Shown one piece after another: positions 1 through 9,653 of a stretch of DNA of 64,000 bases. The translations under genes and the position numbers were made by a program. Source of the stretch: Sphingopyxis sp. YR583. Lineage in GTDB: Bacteria > Pseudomonadota > Alphaproteobacteria > Sphingomonadales > Sphingomonadaceae. How positions within the stretch are numbered: the stretch's first letter is position 1; each line of letters begins with the position of its first letter. A model generated the notes under the pieces. That model was given only the letters and a program-made list of their open reading frames with translations. It searched no databases and was not told the DNA's origin. The DNA lies in assembly GCF_900108295.1 (NCBI RefSeq), contig NZ_FNWK01000001.1, forward strand, positions 2,167,001 through 2,231,000, in the 5' to 3' direction.

Positions 1-142
1 AATCTATGGTCACGGCCTGATTTGCGGGGCTTGCGGCGGCCGCTGACTCTATTCTTGCAAAATTTTCCGGAATAAAATCGAACGCGCCATCGTTCTCTCC
101 ACAGGCCCACCCCCTCCGGGCCGCAAACTCAGGAGTAGGACA

Positions 143-988
143 ATGGCAAATCGCATCTTCATTTCGGCCATCGCGTTCGCCGCGTCGACCATGGCTTTTT
201 CAGCGCCGGCCACCGCACAGTTGCTTGGCGGTAGCGGCGGCTTGGGCGGCAACCTCGGCGGCACGCTGGGCGGGACGCTCGGCAATCCGACCGGCCCCAT
301 CGGCGGGACGCTGGGATCGGCGGGTGAACTTGCCGGTTCGGGCCGCGGCGACGCGCATGTCGATCGTCGTTCGGGACGCGTGCAGGGCAAGGGCAATGCC
401 GACGCGAGCGGCAAGGGTTCGGCCAATGGGACCGGCAATCTGCTCGGCAACAATATCGGTGGAAACGCCCAAGGCGGGGGCAGCGCTTCGGGTGGCGGCA
501 GCCTCGACGCGCAGGTCGTCGGGACCGATTTCGTCGGCAGCACCGCGCGCGGCGCGGTTGGCACGGCAACCGGAACGGCTTCGACCGCAACCGACACCGC
601 GCGCGGTGCGGTCGGGACTGCCCGTGACCGGACGGGCGCCGCACTGTCGAACGTCTCAGGCAGCGCCGGCGGTGCCGGGTCGGTCGCGGGCAGCTTCCAG
701 GGCAGCCTCGGTCAACTCGCCGCCGCGGGTAGCGGCGCGGCGACGGGCGCCGGTATGTTCGCAGTCGAACCCGGCATGGCGGTGACCGACGCGCGGGGCA
801 AGGTGATCGGCTACGTCCAGGAATTGCGTCAGACCGGCAGCGGTGTCGTGCAGGCTGTGACCGTCGAAGTCGGCGACCGTGTCGCGACGCTGCCTGCGGC
901 CAGCTTCGCCGGCTCGGGCGACGTCCTCGTGACCGGCATGACCAAGGGGCAGCTCAAGAAAACGGCCGATCAGCAGGAAGCCGAATAG
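143..988 (+). CDS. Secreted Gly/Ala-rich protein with C-terminal PRC-barrel-like segment
   Basis: This 281-residue protein begins with a signal peptide (short basic start, hydrophobic stretch, likely cleavage after APATA near residue 25), so it is exported. Residues about 28-200 are low complexity, rich in Gly, Ala, Ser and Thr, with repeats such as GGTLG and ARGAVGTA. The last 75 residues read like a PRC-barrel-type module (MAVTDARGKVIGYVQEL, then a VTVEVGDRVATLP segment). The ATG at 143 follows AGGAG at 131-135. Function is unknown; an envelope or surface protein is an inference. A hairpin terminator follows at 1031, so it is probably transcribed alone. Confidence 0.75.
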   Translation: MANRIFISAIAFAASTMAFSAPATAQLLGGSGGLGGNLGGTLGGTLGNPTGPIGGTLGSAGELAGSGRGDAHVDRRSGRVQGKGNADASGKGSANGTGNLLGNNIGGNAQGGGSASGGGSLDAQVVGTDFVGSTARGAVGTATGTASTATDTARGAVGTARDRTGAALSNVSGSAGGAGSVAGSFQGSLGQLAAAGSGAATGAGMFAVEPGMAVTDARGKVIGYVQELRQTGSGVVQAVTVEVGDRVATLPAASFAGSGDVLVTGMTKGQLKKTADQQEAE

Positions 989-1030
989 ACCAAATGGGGT
1001 GGCCGCCCTTTGCGGCGACCATATCTGGAC

Positions 1031-1057
1031 GGGCCGCCCGTGCGGTCCGCCTTTTTT
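1031..1057 (+). terminator. Rho-independent terminator after the Gly-rich secreted protein
   Basis: The 7-bp arms GGGCCGC (1031-1037) and GCGGTCC (1042-1048) pair with one G-T wobble around a CCGT loop. They are followed by a C and six Ts at 1051-1057. It lies 43 bases after the stop codon of the gene at 143-988. Confidence 0.7.
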
Positions 1058-1363
1058 CGTTCGGCTGAAAAAGCTTCCGGGGGGCGGGGCCTTTCGGCCG
1101 CTCCGCCCCCCGGTCAGCATCGGGGGCAAGTGGGGTTTTCCCGGGTGGGGGCAGGGGACATCAGGGACCAGACTGATGCCCCCCACCGCTCCATTGAGCG
1201 GAACACTCGGGAACATCTGATACTATACAATTGCCGTGCCAGTTTGCGGCCTTCGAGGTTTCCGGCGGGAGACGCTGGTTAGCAATTCCTTACCGGCATC
1301 CGCCGGTGTCAAAAATCCCGACACTCTGCCGTTCAGATTTGTTCAGCAAGCGTTCAGCCCATT

Positions 1364-1379
1364 GACTACATTTGTAGTC
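1364..1379 (+). promoter_or_regulatory. BlaI/MecI-type operator overlapping a promoter
   Basis: GACTACATTTGTAGTC is a perfect palindrome with 7-bp arms around TT, matching the TACA-N-TGTA pattern bound by BlaI/MecI/CopY repressors. It overlaps a TTGACT that could be a -35 box (1362-1367), with a weak TATCG-type -10 about 17 bp downstream. It sits 35 bp before the regulator's ATG, as expected for autorepression. Binding is inferred. Confidence 0.75.
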
Positions 1380-1413
1380 GCATCGTATCGACGGTGCCGA
1401 TGGAGGGGTCCGA

Positions 1414-1782
1414 ATGGCAGAACGAGCAAGCGAGTCGGAGATGCAGGTGCTGTCGGCGCTGTGGGAGGATGCTCCCCAGAGCGCGGCCGACCTGACTTCG
1501 CGCATCGGCAAGATCAACGGCTGGACGCAAGCGACGGTGAAGACCTTGCTCGCGCGGCTGGTGCAGAAAGGTGCGGTCACGGCAGAGGCCGACGGTCGGC
1601 GCTATCTCTATAGTCCGGCAGTCGAGCGCGCCGACGCCGTCGGTGAAGAATCGCAGCGTTTCGTTGATCGCCTGTTCGGGGGCCGTGTCAGCCCGCTGAT
1701 CGCGCATCTCGCCGACCGCGAGGCGCTGAGCGACACCGATATCGCCGAGATCGAGGCGCTTTTGAAAAGGCTCAAGTCGTGA
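1414..1782 (+). CDS. blaI: BlaI/MecI/CopY-family transcriptional repressor
   Basis: This 122-residue winged-helix repressor is of normal family length. The N-terminal half (SESEMQVLSALWEDAP, then TVKTLLARLVQKGAV and GRRYLYSP) is the standard BlaI/MecI wing-helix pattern; the C-terminal part would dimerise. The ATG at 1414 follows GGAGGGG at 1402-1408. The stop codon overlaps the GTG start of the M56 peptidase gene (GTGA), so the two are translationally coupled. By family knowledge it represses its own operon through the palindrome at 1364 until the membrane peptidase inactivates it. No beta-lactamase gene is adjacent, so the regulated trait is unknown. Confidence 0.9.
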   Translation: MAERASESEMQVLSALWEDAPQSAADLTSRIGKINGWTQATVKTLLARLVQKGAVTAEADGRRYLYSPAVERADAVGEESQRFVDRLFGGRVSPLIAHLADREALSDTDIAEIEALLKRLKS

Positions 1783-3461
1783 GCGCCGCGATGCTGCTTC
1801 AGGCATGGGCCGACACGCTGGTCACGACGGGCGTTCTTGTCCTGCTGGTGCTCCTCGTCCGCAAGCCCTTCGCGCGGCATTTCGGTCCGCGGTTGACCTA
1901 TGCGCTGTGGGCTGTGCCCGGGCTGCGGCTCATGCTCCCGCCTTTGCCGTTTGCAGATCCGGTGATTGTGATGTCCGAACCAACAGTTCCGGCGATGGTC
2001 GACGCCCCCGTCGGCCTGTCGGTCGCAGCACCGGCGCCGGCCGCCGAATCTTTCTGGTCGCTCGCCGAGATGATCCCCGTTCTTTTCGGGCTGTGGGTCG
2101 CGGGTGTGATCGCGGTGCTGGCCGCCGCGATGATCTCGCACATGCGATTTCGCCGTTCGGTTTTGGGTGAGTCGGTCGAACTCGAACCGATCGGCAAGAT
2201 CCGGCTTGTAATGTCCGACGCGGTCGATGGCCCCGTCGCCTTTGGCCTTTGGCAGCGCCATGTTGCCGTGCCGCACGACTTTTTCGCCCGCTACGTGGCC
2301 GAAGAGCGGGCGCTGGCGATCGATCACGAGCTGTCGCATCATCGCCATGGCGATCTCTGGGCGAACAGCGCTGCGCTCGTGCTGCTCGCCGTCCAATGGT
2401 TCAATCCTTTCGCCTGGCGTGCGATCCGCGCTTTTCGTTTCGATCAGGAGGCGGCGTGCGATGCGCGCGTGCTGACGATGGCGCACCGGGACGAGCGGCA
2501 GGAACGCACCGCGCGCTACGCAACGGCGATCGTCAAGGCCGCGGTCGGGCCGCGTCTGTCGCTCGCCGCGCCGATGGCGGTCCATGACAATCTGCAGGAG
2601 CGGCTGACGATGTTGACGCAAGAGGATATTTCCGAAAGTCGCAGCCTGACCGGCCGGCTGTTAATCGGCGGCGCGACCCTTGCGATGCTGGCGACAACCG
2701 CGACGCTCGTTCCTGCCGGCGTAGCGAGCGCCAGCGCACAGATTGGCGAGGTGCCCGAACCGCCGGCTCCGCCATCCGTCGATGCGCCGCTTCCGCCTGA
2801 AGCGCCACCGGCGCCGGGGACGATGGTCTTCACCTCGACCGGCGAGGATGTGACCGAAAGCGTTACGACATCCGACGACGGCAAAAGGCGTGAAGTGCAC
2901 CGGATCGTCATCCGCCGCGACGGCGATGACGAGAAGGCGAAGACCGTGGTGTTCGCTCCGGCCGACGGCAAGGCACCCAAGGTCCGTCAAATCGAAGTGC
3001 GGACCCTTGGCAATCTGTCGCGTGACGATGTGCTCGCGACGCTGAAAGAGCAGGGGATCAGCGGTAAGCGGGCCGAAGCCATTGCCGACAAGCTGGAAGC
3101 GAAGCGCAGCGAACGGCTTCGTACCGCGCTGGCGCCGATGCCGCCGCTGCCGCCCAAGGCGCCCCGGCCGCCCGTCGCCTGGGCCCCGTCGCAAGGGCAT
3201 GCGGTAGCGGTTGCTCGCTGCGGGGCTGGCAAGGCGGCGCCGACGGTCGATCGCGAGGAAATCAATGGCAGTACGCGCAGCCGCTATGTGATGATCGCGT
3301 GCGCCGACGGTCCCGAGGCAAAGGCGCAACGCCTGTCGGCACTCAGGAAGGCGCGCGAGAGCTTCCTCGGGAGCGACAGCAATCTGTCGGAAAACATGCG
3401 CGCCAAGATCGCAGCCGACATCGACAAGGCGATCGCCGAGATGGAGAATTCGGACCATTAG
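1779..3461 (+). CDS. M56-family membrane metallopeptidase (BlaR1/MecR1-like)
   Basis: This 560-residue integral membrane zinc protease is probably the partner that inactivates the repressor encoded just upstream. Hydrophobic helices lie at about residues 8-28, 38-55 and 95-118. The zinc motif HELSH is at 183-187, followed by HRHGD. A further helix near 295-315 is followed by a Pro-rich stretch, a polar region and a charged helical end. The penicillin-binding sensor domain of classical BlaR1 is not apparent; the C-terminal region instead resembles the Pro-rich extracytoplasmic tails of many proteobacterial M56 proteins. The start is GTG, overlapping the repressor stop. The signal sensed is unknown. 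Confidence 0.85.
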   Translation: MSAAMLLQAWADTLVTTGVLVLLVLLVRKPFARHFGPRLTYALWAVPGLRLMLPPLPFADPVIVMSEPTVPAMVDAPVGLSVAAPAPAAESFWSLAEMIPVLFGLWVAGVIAVLAAAMISHMRFRRSVLGESVELEPIGKIRLVMSDAVDGPVAFGLWQRHVAVPHDFFARYVAEERALAIDHELSHHRHGDLWANSAALVLLAVQWFNPFAWRAIRAFRFDQEAACDARVLTMAHRDERQERTARYATAIVKAAVGPRLSLAAPMAVHDNLQERLTMLTQEDISESRSLTGRLLIGGATLAMLATTATLVPAGVASASAQIGEVPEPPAPPSVDAPLPPEAPPAPGTMVFTSTGEDVTESVTTSDDGKRREVHRIVIRRDGDDEKAKTVVFAPADGKAPKVRQIEVRTLGNLSRDDVLATLKEQGISGKRAEAIADKLEAKRSERLRTALAPMPPLPPKAPRPPVAWAPSQGHAVAVARCGAGKAAPTVDREEINGSTRSRYVMIACADGPEAKAQRLSALRKARESFLGSDSNLSENMRAKIAADIDKAIAEMENSDH

Positions 3462-3612
3462 GCCCGAGCAGCTTCTACGCCGGTCTCCGCTCCCCGGTGG
3501 GACCGGCGGCAGAGGCGGGGAAGGGGGCGGCGCATGTCGCTCCCTTTTTCGTGTCCGTTCTTTTTGACCGGCACGTCTTTTCCTTCGCCGCGCGCGATGC
3601 CACATGGGCGGC

Positions 3613-4545
3613 ATGAGCGAAGAAAAGCCCTGGCCTGACAGCATCCGCGCCGGCGGGTGCGAACAGCATGAGCCGTTGGTGCGGCGCGTATTGGCGCCGA
3701 ACCCGTCCCCCTATACCTTTACCGGCACCCAGACATGGATCGTCGGGGCGGGCAGCGACGTCGCGGTGATCGATCCGGGCCCGACGGGATCGGGACTGAG
3801 CATCGGGGATCCCGCCGATATCAATGGGACCGGTCATGTCGACGCGATCCTGCGCGCGGTCGAGGGGCAGCGCGTTGTGGCAATCCTTTGTACCCACACG
3901 CACCGCGACCATAGTCCCGCCGCCGCGCCGCTGAAGGAAGCGACCGGCGCGCCGATTATCGGCTGTGCGCCGCTCGCCCTGTCCGACGACGGGCCGCGTG
4001 CGGACTCGGCGTTCGACACCGACTATGCGCCCGACCGCATCCTCACCGACGGCGAGCGGATTTCTGGCGACGGCTGGACGCTGGAAGCGGTAGCGACCCC
4101 CGGGCATACGTCGAACCATCTCTGTTTTGGGCTGATTGAAAGCGGCGCGCTGTTCACCGGCGACCACGTCATGGCGTGGTCGACCAGCGTTGTCAGCCCG
4201 CCCGACGGCGACATGGCGGCCTATATGGCGAGCTTGTCGAAACTCTATGAGCGTGAAGACCGTGTCTATTATCCGGCGCATGGCCCCGCGGTGACCAAGC
4301 CGCGGCAACTGGTGCGCGGTATGCTCGGCCACCGTAAGCAGCGCGAGCGGCAGATTTTGCGGGAACTCGAAAAAGGGACGGCTGTTATCCCGGTGATGGT
4401 CAGCCACATGTACAAGGGGCTCGATCCGCGCCTGACGGGTGCGGCCGGCCGGTCGGTTCTGGCCCACCTGCTCGACCTGAAAGCGCGGGGGGTCGTCCGC
4501 GCCCGCCCCGGCGAGATCGGGCAGGAAGAATGGGAACTGGCATGA
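3613..4545 (+). CDS. MBL-fold metallo-hydrolase
   Basis: This is a metallo-beta-lactamase-fold hydrolase of about 310 residues with the metal motif HTHRDH in THTHRDHSPAA. Further ligand motifs are visible downstream (TPGHTSNH; LFTGDHVM; YPAHGP). The C-terminal part (HRKQRERQILRELEKG, then a short winged-helix-like end) matches the LACTB2-like group, whose members act as thioester hydrolases or RNases. I chose ATG 3613 (MSEEKPW); ATG 3604 is an in-frame alternative. The stop overlaps the next start (ATGA at 4542), forming an operon with the next two genes. The substrate is unknown. Confidence 0.85.
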   Translation: MSEEKPWPDSIRAGGCEQHEPLVRRVLAPNPSPYTFTGTQTWIVGAGSDVAVIDPGPTGSGLSIGDPADINGTGHVDAILRAVEGQRVVAILCTHTHRDHSPAAAPLKEATGAPIIGCAPLALSDDGPRADSAFDTDYAPDRILTDGERISGDGWTLEAVATPGHTSNHLCFGLIESGALFTGDHVMAWSTSVVSPPDGDMAAYMASLSKLYEREDRVYYPAHGPAVTKPRQLVRGMLGHRKQRERQILRELEKGTAVIPVMVSHMYKGLDPRLTGAAGRSVLAHLLDLKARGVVRARPGEIGQEEWELA

Positions 4546-5300
4546 TCGTTTCGCTGCTTTGGGCCGCCGCTGCCGGGGTTGCCGCGCTCGCCTCCGGCCC
4601 TGTTGCGGCGCTGACGGGGGAGGAAGGAAAAAGCCGGTGCCTGCCTGATCGCAGTCTGTGCCTTGACGTCCCGCCGACCGAAGAGGGTGGCGGGGCGGGA
4701 GCCGTCCTGCGCGTTTCGTCGCCGGGTGCCGAGGCTGTTTCGCTGACCCTGCCGGAATTTGACGAGGCGCAGTCGGTCGCGCTTTGGCCCCGGCTGATCC
4801 GCGCAAAGGGCGATCCCGACCGCTATCTCGTCGGTATCCTTACCGGGCAAACGAGCATGTATTCGGGCGGCGGGGGATCGGCGTCGCAGCTCCACCTGAT
4901 CGAACTCGATGCCGCACCCAAAGCGCCGAGGCTCGGCGGCGAGGCACTTGTGGTGCCGTGGACCGGATCCTTGCTGATCCGCGCCTGCTTTTCGGAAAAG
5001 GACATGAAGGACCGGCTCGAGGCGTGCCACGACGAATATGATTTCGGCGCCACAATAGCCGCAGCGCCGGGCAGCGCGGCCGTTTTTCCGACGCTCAGCT
5101 ATCGTGCCGTCGCGACCGCTTTTCCGCGCACGTCGCGTCGCTCGGAAGACAATGGCGCCACGACGCTCAAGCGCGCCGATCTCGTTCGCGCACAGGACCC
5201 CGCCTGCACCTATGATCGGGTTCTGCGCTATGACCCTGCGACATCGCGCTATGAACTGGATCGCCCGCTGCCCGATTGTTCGGATTATACGACACCATGA
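4542..5300 (+). CDS. Exported hypothetical protein
   Basis: This protein of about 252 residues starts at ATG 4542 (MIVSLLWAAAAGVAALASG), which gives a clean signal peptide and an ATGA overlap with the hydrolase gene. The upstream in-frame ATG at 4530 would bury the signal. The mature part has cysteine pairs near its start (SRCLPDRSLCLDV) and in the C-terminal half, suggesting a disulphide-bonded periplasmic protein. I do not recognise the family. Its stop overlaps the next gene (ATGA at 5297). Confidence 0.7.
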   Translation: MIVSLLWAAAAGVAALASGPVAALTGEEGKSRCLPDRSLCLDVPPTEEGGGAGAVLRVSSPGAEAVSLTLPEFDEAQSVALWPRLIRAKGDPDRYLVGILTGQTSMYSGGGGSASQLHLIELDAAPKAPRLGGEALVVPWTGSLLIRACFSEKDMKDRLEACHDEYDFGATIAAAPGSAAVFPTLSYRAVATAFPRTSRRSEDNGATTLKRADLVRAQDPACTYDRVLRYDPATSRYELDRPLPDCSDYTTP

Positions 5301-5944
5301 CCCAGAATTTTTCCTCGCCCGCTCCGCGCCTGTTGCCGCGCCTCATCCTTCTCGCCGCTGCCGCCCTTCTCGCGCTGGCTGCCTGGTGGGCGGTGTCGGC
5401 GTGGCAGGACTGGCAGCGCGGCTATGATCCCGAGACCGTCGTTGCCGCGAGCCTGCAGGGATTGCAGGAACAGAATGTGCTGGTGCCGTTCACAGCGCGC
5501 TACGTCGCGGTGGTGACCTCGACGCAGAGCCGCCTCGGCCTCACGGCCAAGAAGACGCTGATCATGCCGGGCACGGTGCGTTACGAACTCGATCTTGGCA
5601 AATTGAGGCAATCCGATCTCGTCTGGGATGCGGCGACCAATGCGCTCACCGTCACCCTGCCGCCGCTGCGGCTCGCGGGGCCGGAGATCGATATCGACGC
5701 GATCAGCGAATATCGCGACGGCGAAATCCTGCTGACGCTGACCGATGCGGAGCGCACGCTCGACGCCGCCAACCGCAAGCGCGCGCAGGAGGAACTGATC
5801 GCGCAGGCGAAGGGCGCGACGCCGATGCGGCTGGCGCAGGGCGCAGCGCGCACCGCGGTCGAACAGAGCTTTGCCATGCCGCTGAAGGCGGCGGGGATCG
5901 ATGCGAAGGTAACCGCGCGCTTTGCGGGCGTGCCGACTGGGTAA
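5297..5944 (+). CDS. DUF4230 domain protein, membrane-anchored
   Basis: This protein of about 215 residues has one N-terminal transmembrane helix (ILLAAAALLALAAWWAVSAW) and an extracytoplasmic domain matching DUF4230 in pattern: an early 'LQEQNVLVPFTARYVAVV' strand region, 'PGTVRYELDL', then 'LPPLRLAGPEIDID'. I chose ATG 5297 because it forms an ATGA overlap with the preceding gene; the longer TTG start at 5276 has no support. DUF4230 proteins have no established role; membrane association is the only firm statement. Confidence 0.75.
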   Translation: MTQNFSSPAPRLLPRLILLAAAALLALAAWWAVSAWQDWQRGYDPETVVAASLQGLQEQNVLVPFTARYVAVVTSTQSRLGLTAKKTLIMPGTVRYELDLGKLRQSDLVWDAATNALTVTLPPLRLAGPEIDIDAISEYRDGEILLTLTDAERTLDAANRKRAQEELIAQAKGATPMRLAQGAARTAVEQSFAMPLKAAGIDAKVTARFAGVPTG

Positions 5945-6008
5945 ATCCCGGCTTTCCGGTCCTCCGTCGCTTTGTTATCCTCGCCCCCGACAGGGCAGGG
6001 GAACAGGC

Positions 6009-6722
6009 ATGGCTAGCACCGCAGGGGGCGCCGCGCGCGCCGAGCTTTTCTGGCATCGTATGGCGATCGGCCTCGCGATCTTCATCGTCGTCGGTTTTCT
6101 GCAATTCGCGCTGAGGGGCTTCGTCGACCCGGTTGCCGCGCCTTTCTGGGTGCATGTCCACGGCGTCGCGATGCTATCGTGGCTGGCGCTGCTGATCGTC
6201 CAGCCGACGCTTGTGTCGCGCGACAATCTGGCGCTCCACCGCAAACTCGGCTGGGCGGGGGCGGCGCTCGCGATCCTCATCACCTGCCTTGGCATCTTCA
6301 CCGGCGTCGCATCGCTGGTATTGAACCGCTTTCCGCCTTTTTTTCCGCCGCCCTATTTCCTCGCGCTGACGGTGGTGGAGTCGCTGGTCTTCGGGCTGAT
6401 GGTCTGGGCGGCGGTACGCCGGCGCCATACGACCGCATGGCATCGGCGGCTGATGATCGGCGCGACGATCGTCATCCTCGAACCTGCGCTCGGGCGCATC
6501 CTGCCGATGCCGCTGATGATCGGCTGGTCGGACATTCCGATCGGGCTGATCCAGCTTGGTGTTGTCGGGATCGTCGCGCTCTATGACCGGCGCACGCTTG
6601 GGCGTGTCCATCCGGCGACAAAGGCGGTCGCGGCGATTGTCATCGCGGTGCGCGTCACCATCTATCTGCTGGCGATGATGCCCCCCGTCATTGCGCTCGC
6701 GGAGCGGCTTGCCGGCGCATAG
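6009..6722 (+). CDS. Polytopic membrane protein, unknown function
   Basis: This protein of about 237 residues has roughly seven predicted helices separated by short loops. Conserved-looking His-Arg pairs lie at helix ends (LHRKLGWAG; WHRRLMIG), and a VHVHG motif lies within a helix, a pattern shared with small haem- or quinone-linked membrane proteins such as the DUF2306 type. That link is only suggestive. ATG 6009 is preceded by a purine-rich AGGGG; the frame upstream of it is not protein-like. It is probably monocistronic between the DUF4230 gene and nadA. Confidence 0.65.
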   Translation: MASTAGGAARAELFWHRMAIGLAIFIVVGFLQFALRGFVDPVAAPFWVHVHGVAMLSWLALLIVQPTLVSRDNLALHRKLGWAGAALAILITCLGIFTGVASLVLNRFPPFFPPPYFLALTVVESLVFGLMVWAAVRRRHTTAWHRRLMIGATIVILEPALGRILPMPLMIGWSDIPIGLIQLGVVGIVALYDRRTLGRVHPATKAVAAIVIAVRVTIYLLAMMPPVIALAERLAGA

Positions 6723-6790
6723 CCGAATTGCCCTGCCGCGGGCAGCGGTGTAGGGGGTGCGCCAAGGCTGAAGCCATATAAGGAAAAGCG

Positions 6791-7780
<990 letters not shown>

Positions 7781-8720
7781 GTCGCGCATCACCGATCGAT
7801 CCGGTTCCGCAAGGGCGAGTCGCGCGGTCGATTCGACCTGTTGCATTGCACCAATTGAATCCGAAAATGCTGCAGCGCTGTTACAAAAATGCTGCAGGGA
7901 ATCCGCTTGTTGCTAATGCCGGACTTATCCACAAGCGCGGGTGGTTTGAGGCGGGTTTCCGTGCATTTTTTGTTGGCGCCCCGAGCGCTTCATGTCAGCT
8001 TCAAATCATCGGAAGACGGAGACGACAGACCACCGGGACATCAAGGGTAGTTGCAAGACTAGCCGGAAGAGAACGGACGGATTGACGAGGAAATCTACTG
8101 ATAGTCTGGTCACGGAACGTAGCGATTCCCACGAGTTGATGCGAACCCGACCGGATACAGGAAATGCAGTCCATCGCTTGGACAGCGACTGCTTCGGCAG
8201 ACGCAAGAAGAGATGATGAAGGGCTTTCCAGGTGCGGCCGGCCCCCGAAAGGGGGCCGACCAAACCGTCGCCGGACTGTTCCGGCGTGCGCCGCAACGCA
8301 TCGTTTTGCGGGCTGCCGATCGCAAGAGAAGCGGACCGGGATGAAGTGAGGCGGAGTGCGTGGGGCAAAGCCGGATAGTGGGGGTTGGCAGCGATGTCGG
8401 CCCCCATTTAGCATGCGCCGTCGATCCAGCGCCGCGCTGCGCCCCCGCGCTTCAACCGCGACCCCATTTATTTTCATCCCTGTGACTTTCGTCACACCAG
8501 CGTCAAACGCGGCTGCTTAGTGCCGTCTTGCGACCCGGAGACGTTCCCGATCAGGAACCGATCCCCCTTTCCCGGCCGAGCCCAGGCGGGCCGGCCGGGA
8601 ACCTTTCGCTTTCGATCCGCATTGTTTCGATATCGCTCAGGCGGTGTCCGGCTGCGACCGGACGTTTCGATAACTGCCGGCCCACAGCATGCGTCCGGCC
8701 GGTTCAGGGAAGGGAAAACC
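7781..8720. other. 940-bp non-coding region with structured segments and a DnaA-box match
   Basis: I see no credible protein gene here; a 74-codon polar frame at 7992-8216 has no ribosome site. Visible elements are direct repeats AAAATGCTGCAG at 7864-7875 and 7886-7897, 22 bp apart; TTATCCACA at 7925-7933, a perfect DnaA-box consensus; a nested hairpin near 8166-8192 (GCAGTC / GACTGC with an inner GTCC / GGAC); and a strong GAAA-loop hairpin at 8239-8258. Together these suggest a structured RNA or a long regulatory leader, but I cannot name a family. Confidence 0.45.
8239..8258. repeat. GAAA-tetraloop hairpin
   Basis: An 8-bp perfect stem (CGGCCCCC paired with GGGGGCCG) encloses a GAAA loop at 8247-8250. 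There is no T-run after it, so it is not a standard terminator. It lies inside the large gene-free region and could be part of a structured RNA. Confidence 0.6.
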
Positions 8721-8984
8721 ATGGGTCTGATCATCACATTGATCGTCGGCGGCATCATCGGCTGGCTCGCGAGCATCGTCATGCGCACCGATGCGCAGCA
8801 GGGCATCATCCTGAATGTCGTCGTCGGCATCGTCGGCGCGTTTCTCGGCAACTTCCTCGGCAGCTTTTTCGGCATGGGCGCAAGCCTCGACGCCTTCAGC
8901 CCGGTGGGTCTGCTCTGGGCGTTCATCGGCGCGGTGGTGCTGCTGGGCATCATCAACCTTTTCCGCCGCGGCCGCGTCCGCTGA
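8721..8984 (+). CDS. GlsB/YeaQ/YmgE-family membrane protein, copy 1
   Basis: This 87-residue protein has three hydrophobic helices and the family hallmark GGIIGWLASIVMRTDAQQG followed by a Gly-rich second helix. It belongs to the transglycosylase-associated (PF04226-type) group of small stress-linked inner-membrane proteins of unclear function. ATG 8721 follows AGGGAAG; the long frame upstream of it is non-coding. A paralogue follows 116 bp downstream. Confidence 0.88.
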   Translation: MGLIITLIVGGIIGWLASIVMRTDAQQGIILNVVVGIVGAFLGNFLGSFFGMGASLDAFSPVGLLWAFIGAVVLLGIINLFRRGRVR

Positions 8985-9100
8985 GCGGTTGGCGGACGAG
9001 CCATCGCTCTCCGCCATTCTGCTAGGCGATATCAGATATTTGGGTTAACAACGTCATGCCTGCAGGGTCAGGCGCCAACATCGATCGTAGGGGGTCATTT

Positions 9101-9370
9101 ATGACTTGGATTATTGCAATCATCATGGGCGGGATCATCGGCTGGCTGGCCAGTATCGTGATGCGCACCGACGCTCAGCAAGGCATCTTCCTCAACATCG
9201 TCGTCGGTTGCGTCGGGTCTATCCTCGGCCGCTTCCTATTCGGCAGCTTCCTGGGCGGAGGCCATTTGCGCGGCGACGCTTTCGACCCGATGACCTTGCT
9301 TACCGCCTTCATCGGTGCGGTCATTCTGCTCGCCATCGTCAACCTGGTAAAGCGCGGCAGGGTCCGCTGA
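9101..9370 (+). CDS. GlsB/YeaQ/YmgE-family membrane protein, copy 2
   Basis: This 89-residue paralogue of the preceding gene shares GGIIGWLASIVMRTDAQQGI and the C-terminal NLVKRGRVR pattern, and differs by a short polar insertion (FLGGGHLRGDAFDP) before the third helix. ATG 9101 follows TAGGGGG at 9089-9095. A terminator follows at 9411. Tandem duplication is the simplest origin. Confidence 0.88.
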   Translation: MTWIIAIIMGGIIGWLASIVMRTDAQQGIFLNIVVGCVGSILGRFLFGSFLGGGHLRGDAFDPMTLLTAFIGAVILLAIVNLVKRGRVR

Positions 9371-9410
9371 TCGCAACCGCCGGTCCGTCACGGGACCGGC
9401 GCGAAGAAAG

Positions 9411-9442
9411 GGGCGGCCGCCGCAAGGCGCGCCGCCCTTTTT
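9411..9442 (+). terminator. Rho-independent terminator after the GlsB pair
   Basis: The arms GGGCGGC (9411-9417) and GCCGCCC (9431-9437) form a GC-rich hairpin followed directly by five Ts. It lies 41 bp after the second glsB-like gene. Confidence 0.75.
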
Positions 9443-9653
9443 CATGCCCGTAAACACTGGAAATCGCACCGAGATGGGCCTATTGGCCGCGATCCGGGGC
9501 GCGGGGATATGGCGAAGTTTCGCCTCTTGCCAGTGGTGATTTAATTAGGTAATACACCTCATACGGGATTTGATCCTGTCGTGCGGGGTTGAGGGGGCAG
9601 GCGCTGTCGCGCCTGCCACGCCGGTATGCCGCGCGAGACAGGGAGGATTAGGC

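Larger units (their letters stand above)
989..1413. other. Intergenic region, 425 bp
   Basis: It contains the terminator at 1031-1057 and the BlaI-type operator and promoter at 1362-1390. Between them (1060-1360) I see G-rich and C-rich low-complexity sequence and no convincing gene. The short frames here lack ribosome sites and recognisable protein character. Confidence 0.5.

Noticed and set aside
7925..7933. Chromosomal replication origin
   Set aside because: A single DnaA box and no neighbouring dnaA, hemE or parAB-type genes or AT-rich unwinding region; not enough to call an origin.
7992..8216. 74-codon frame in the gene-free region after nadA
   Set aside because: Highly polar, no ribosome site, no conserved motif; the same bases form hairpins, so an RNA or leader is more likely.
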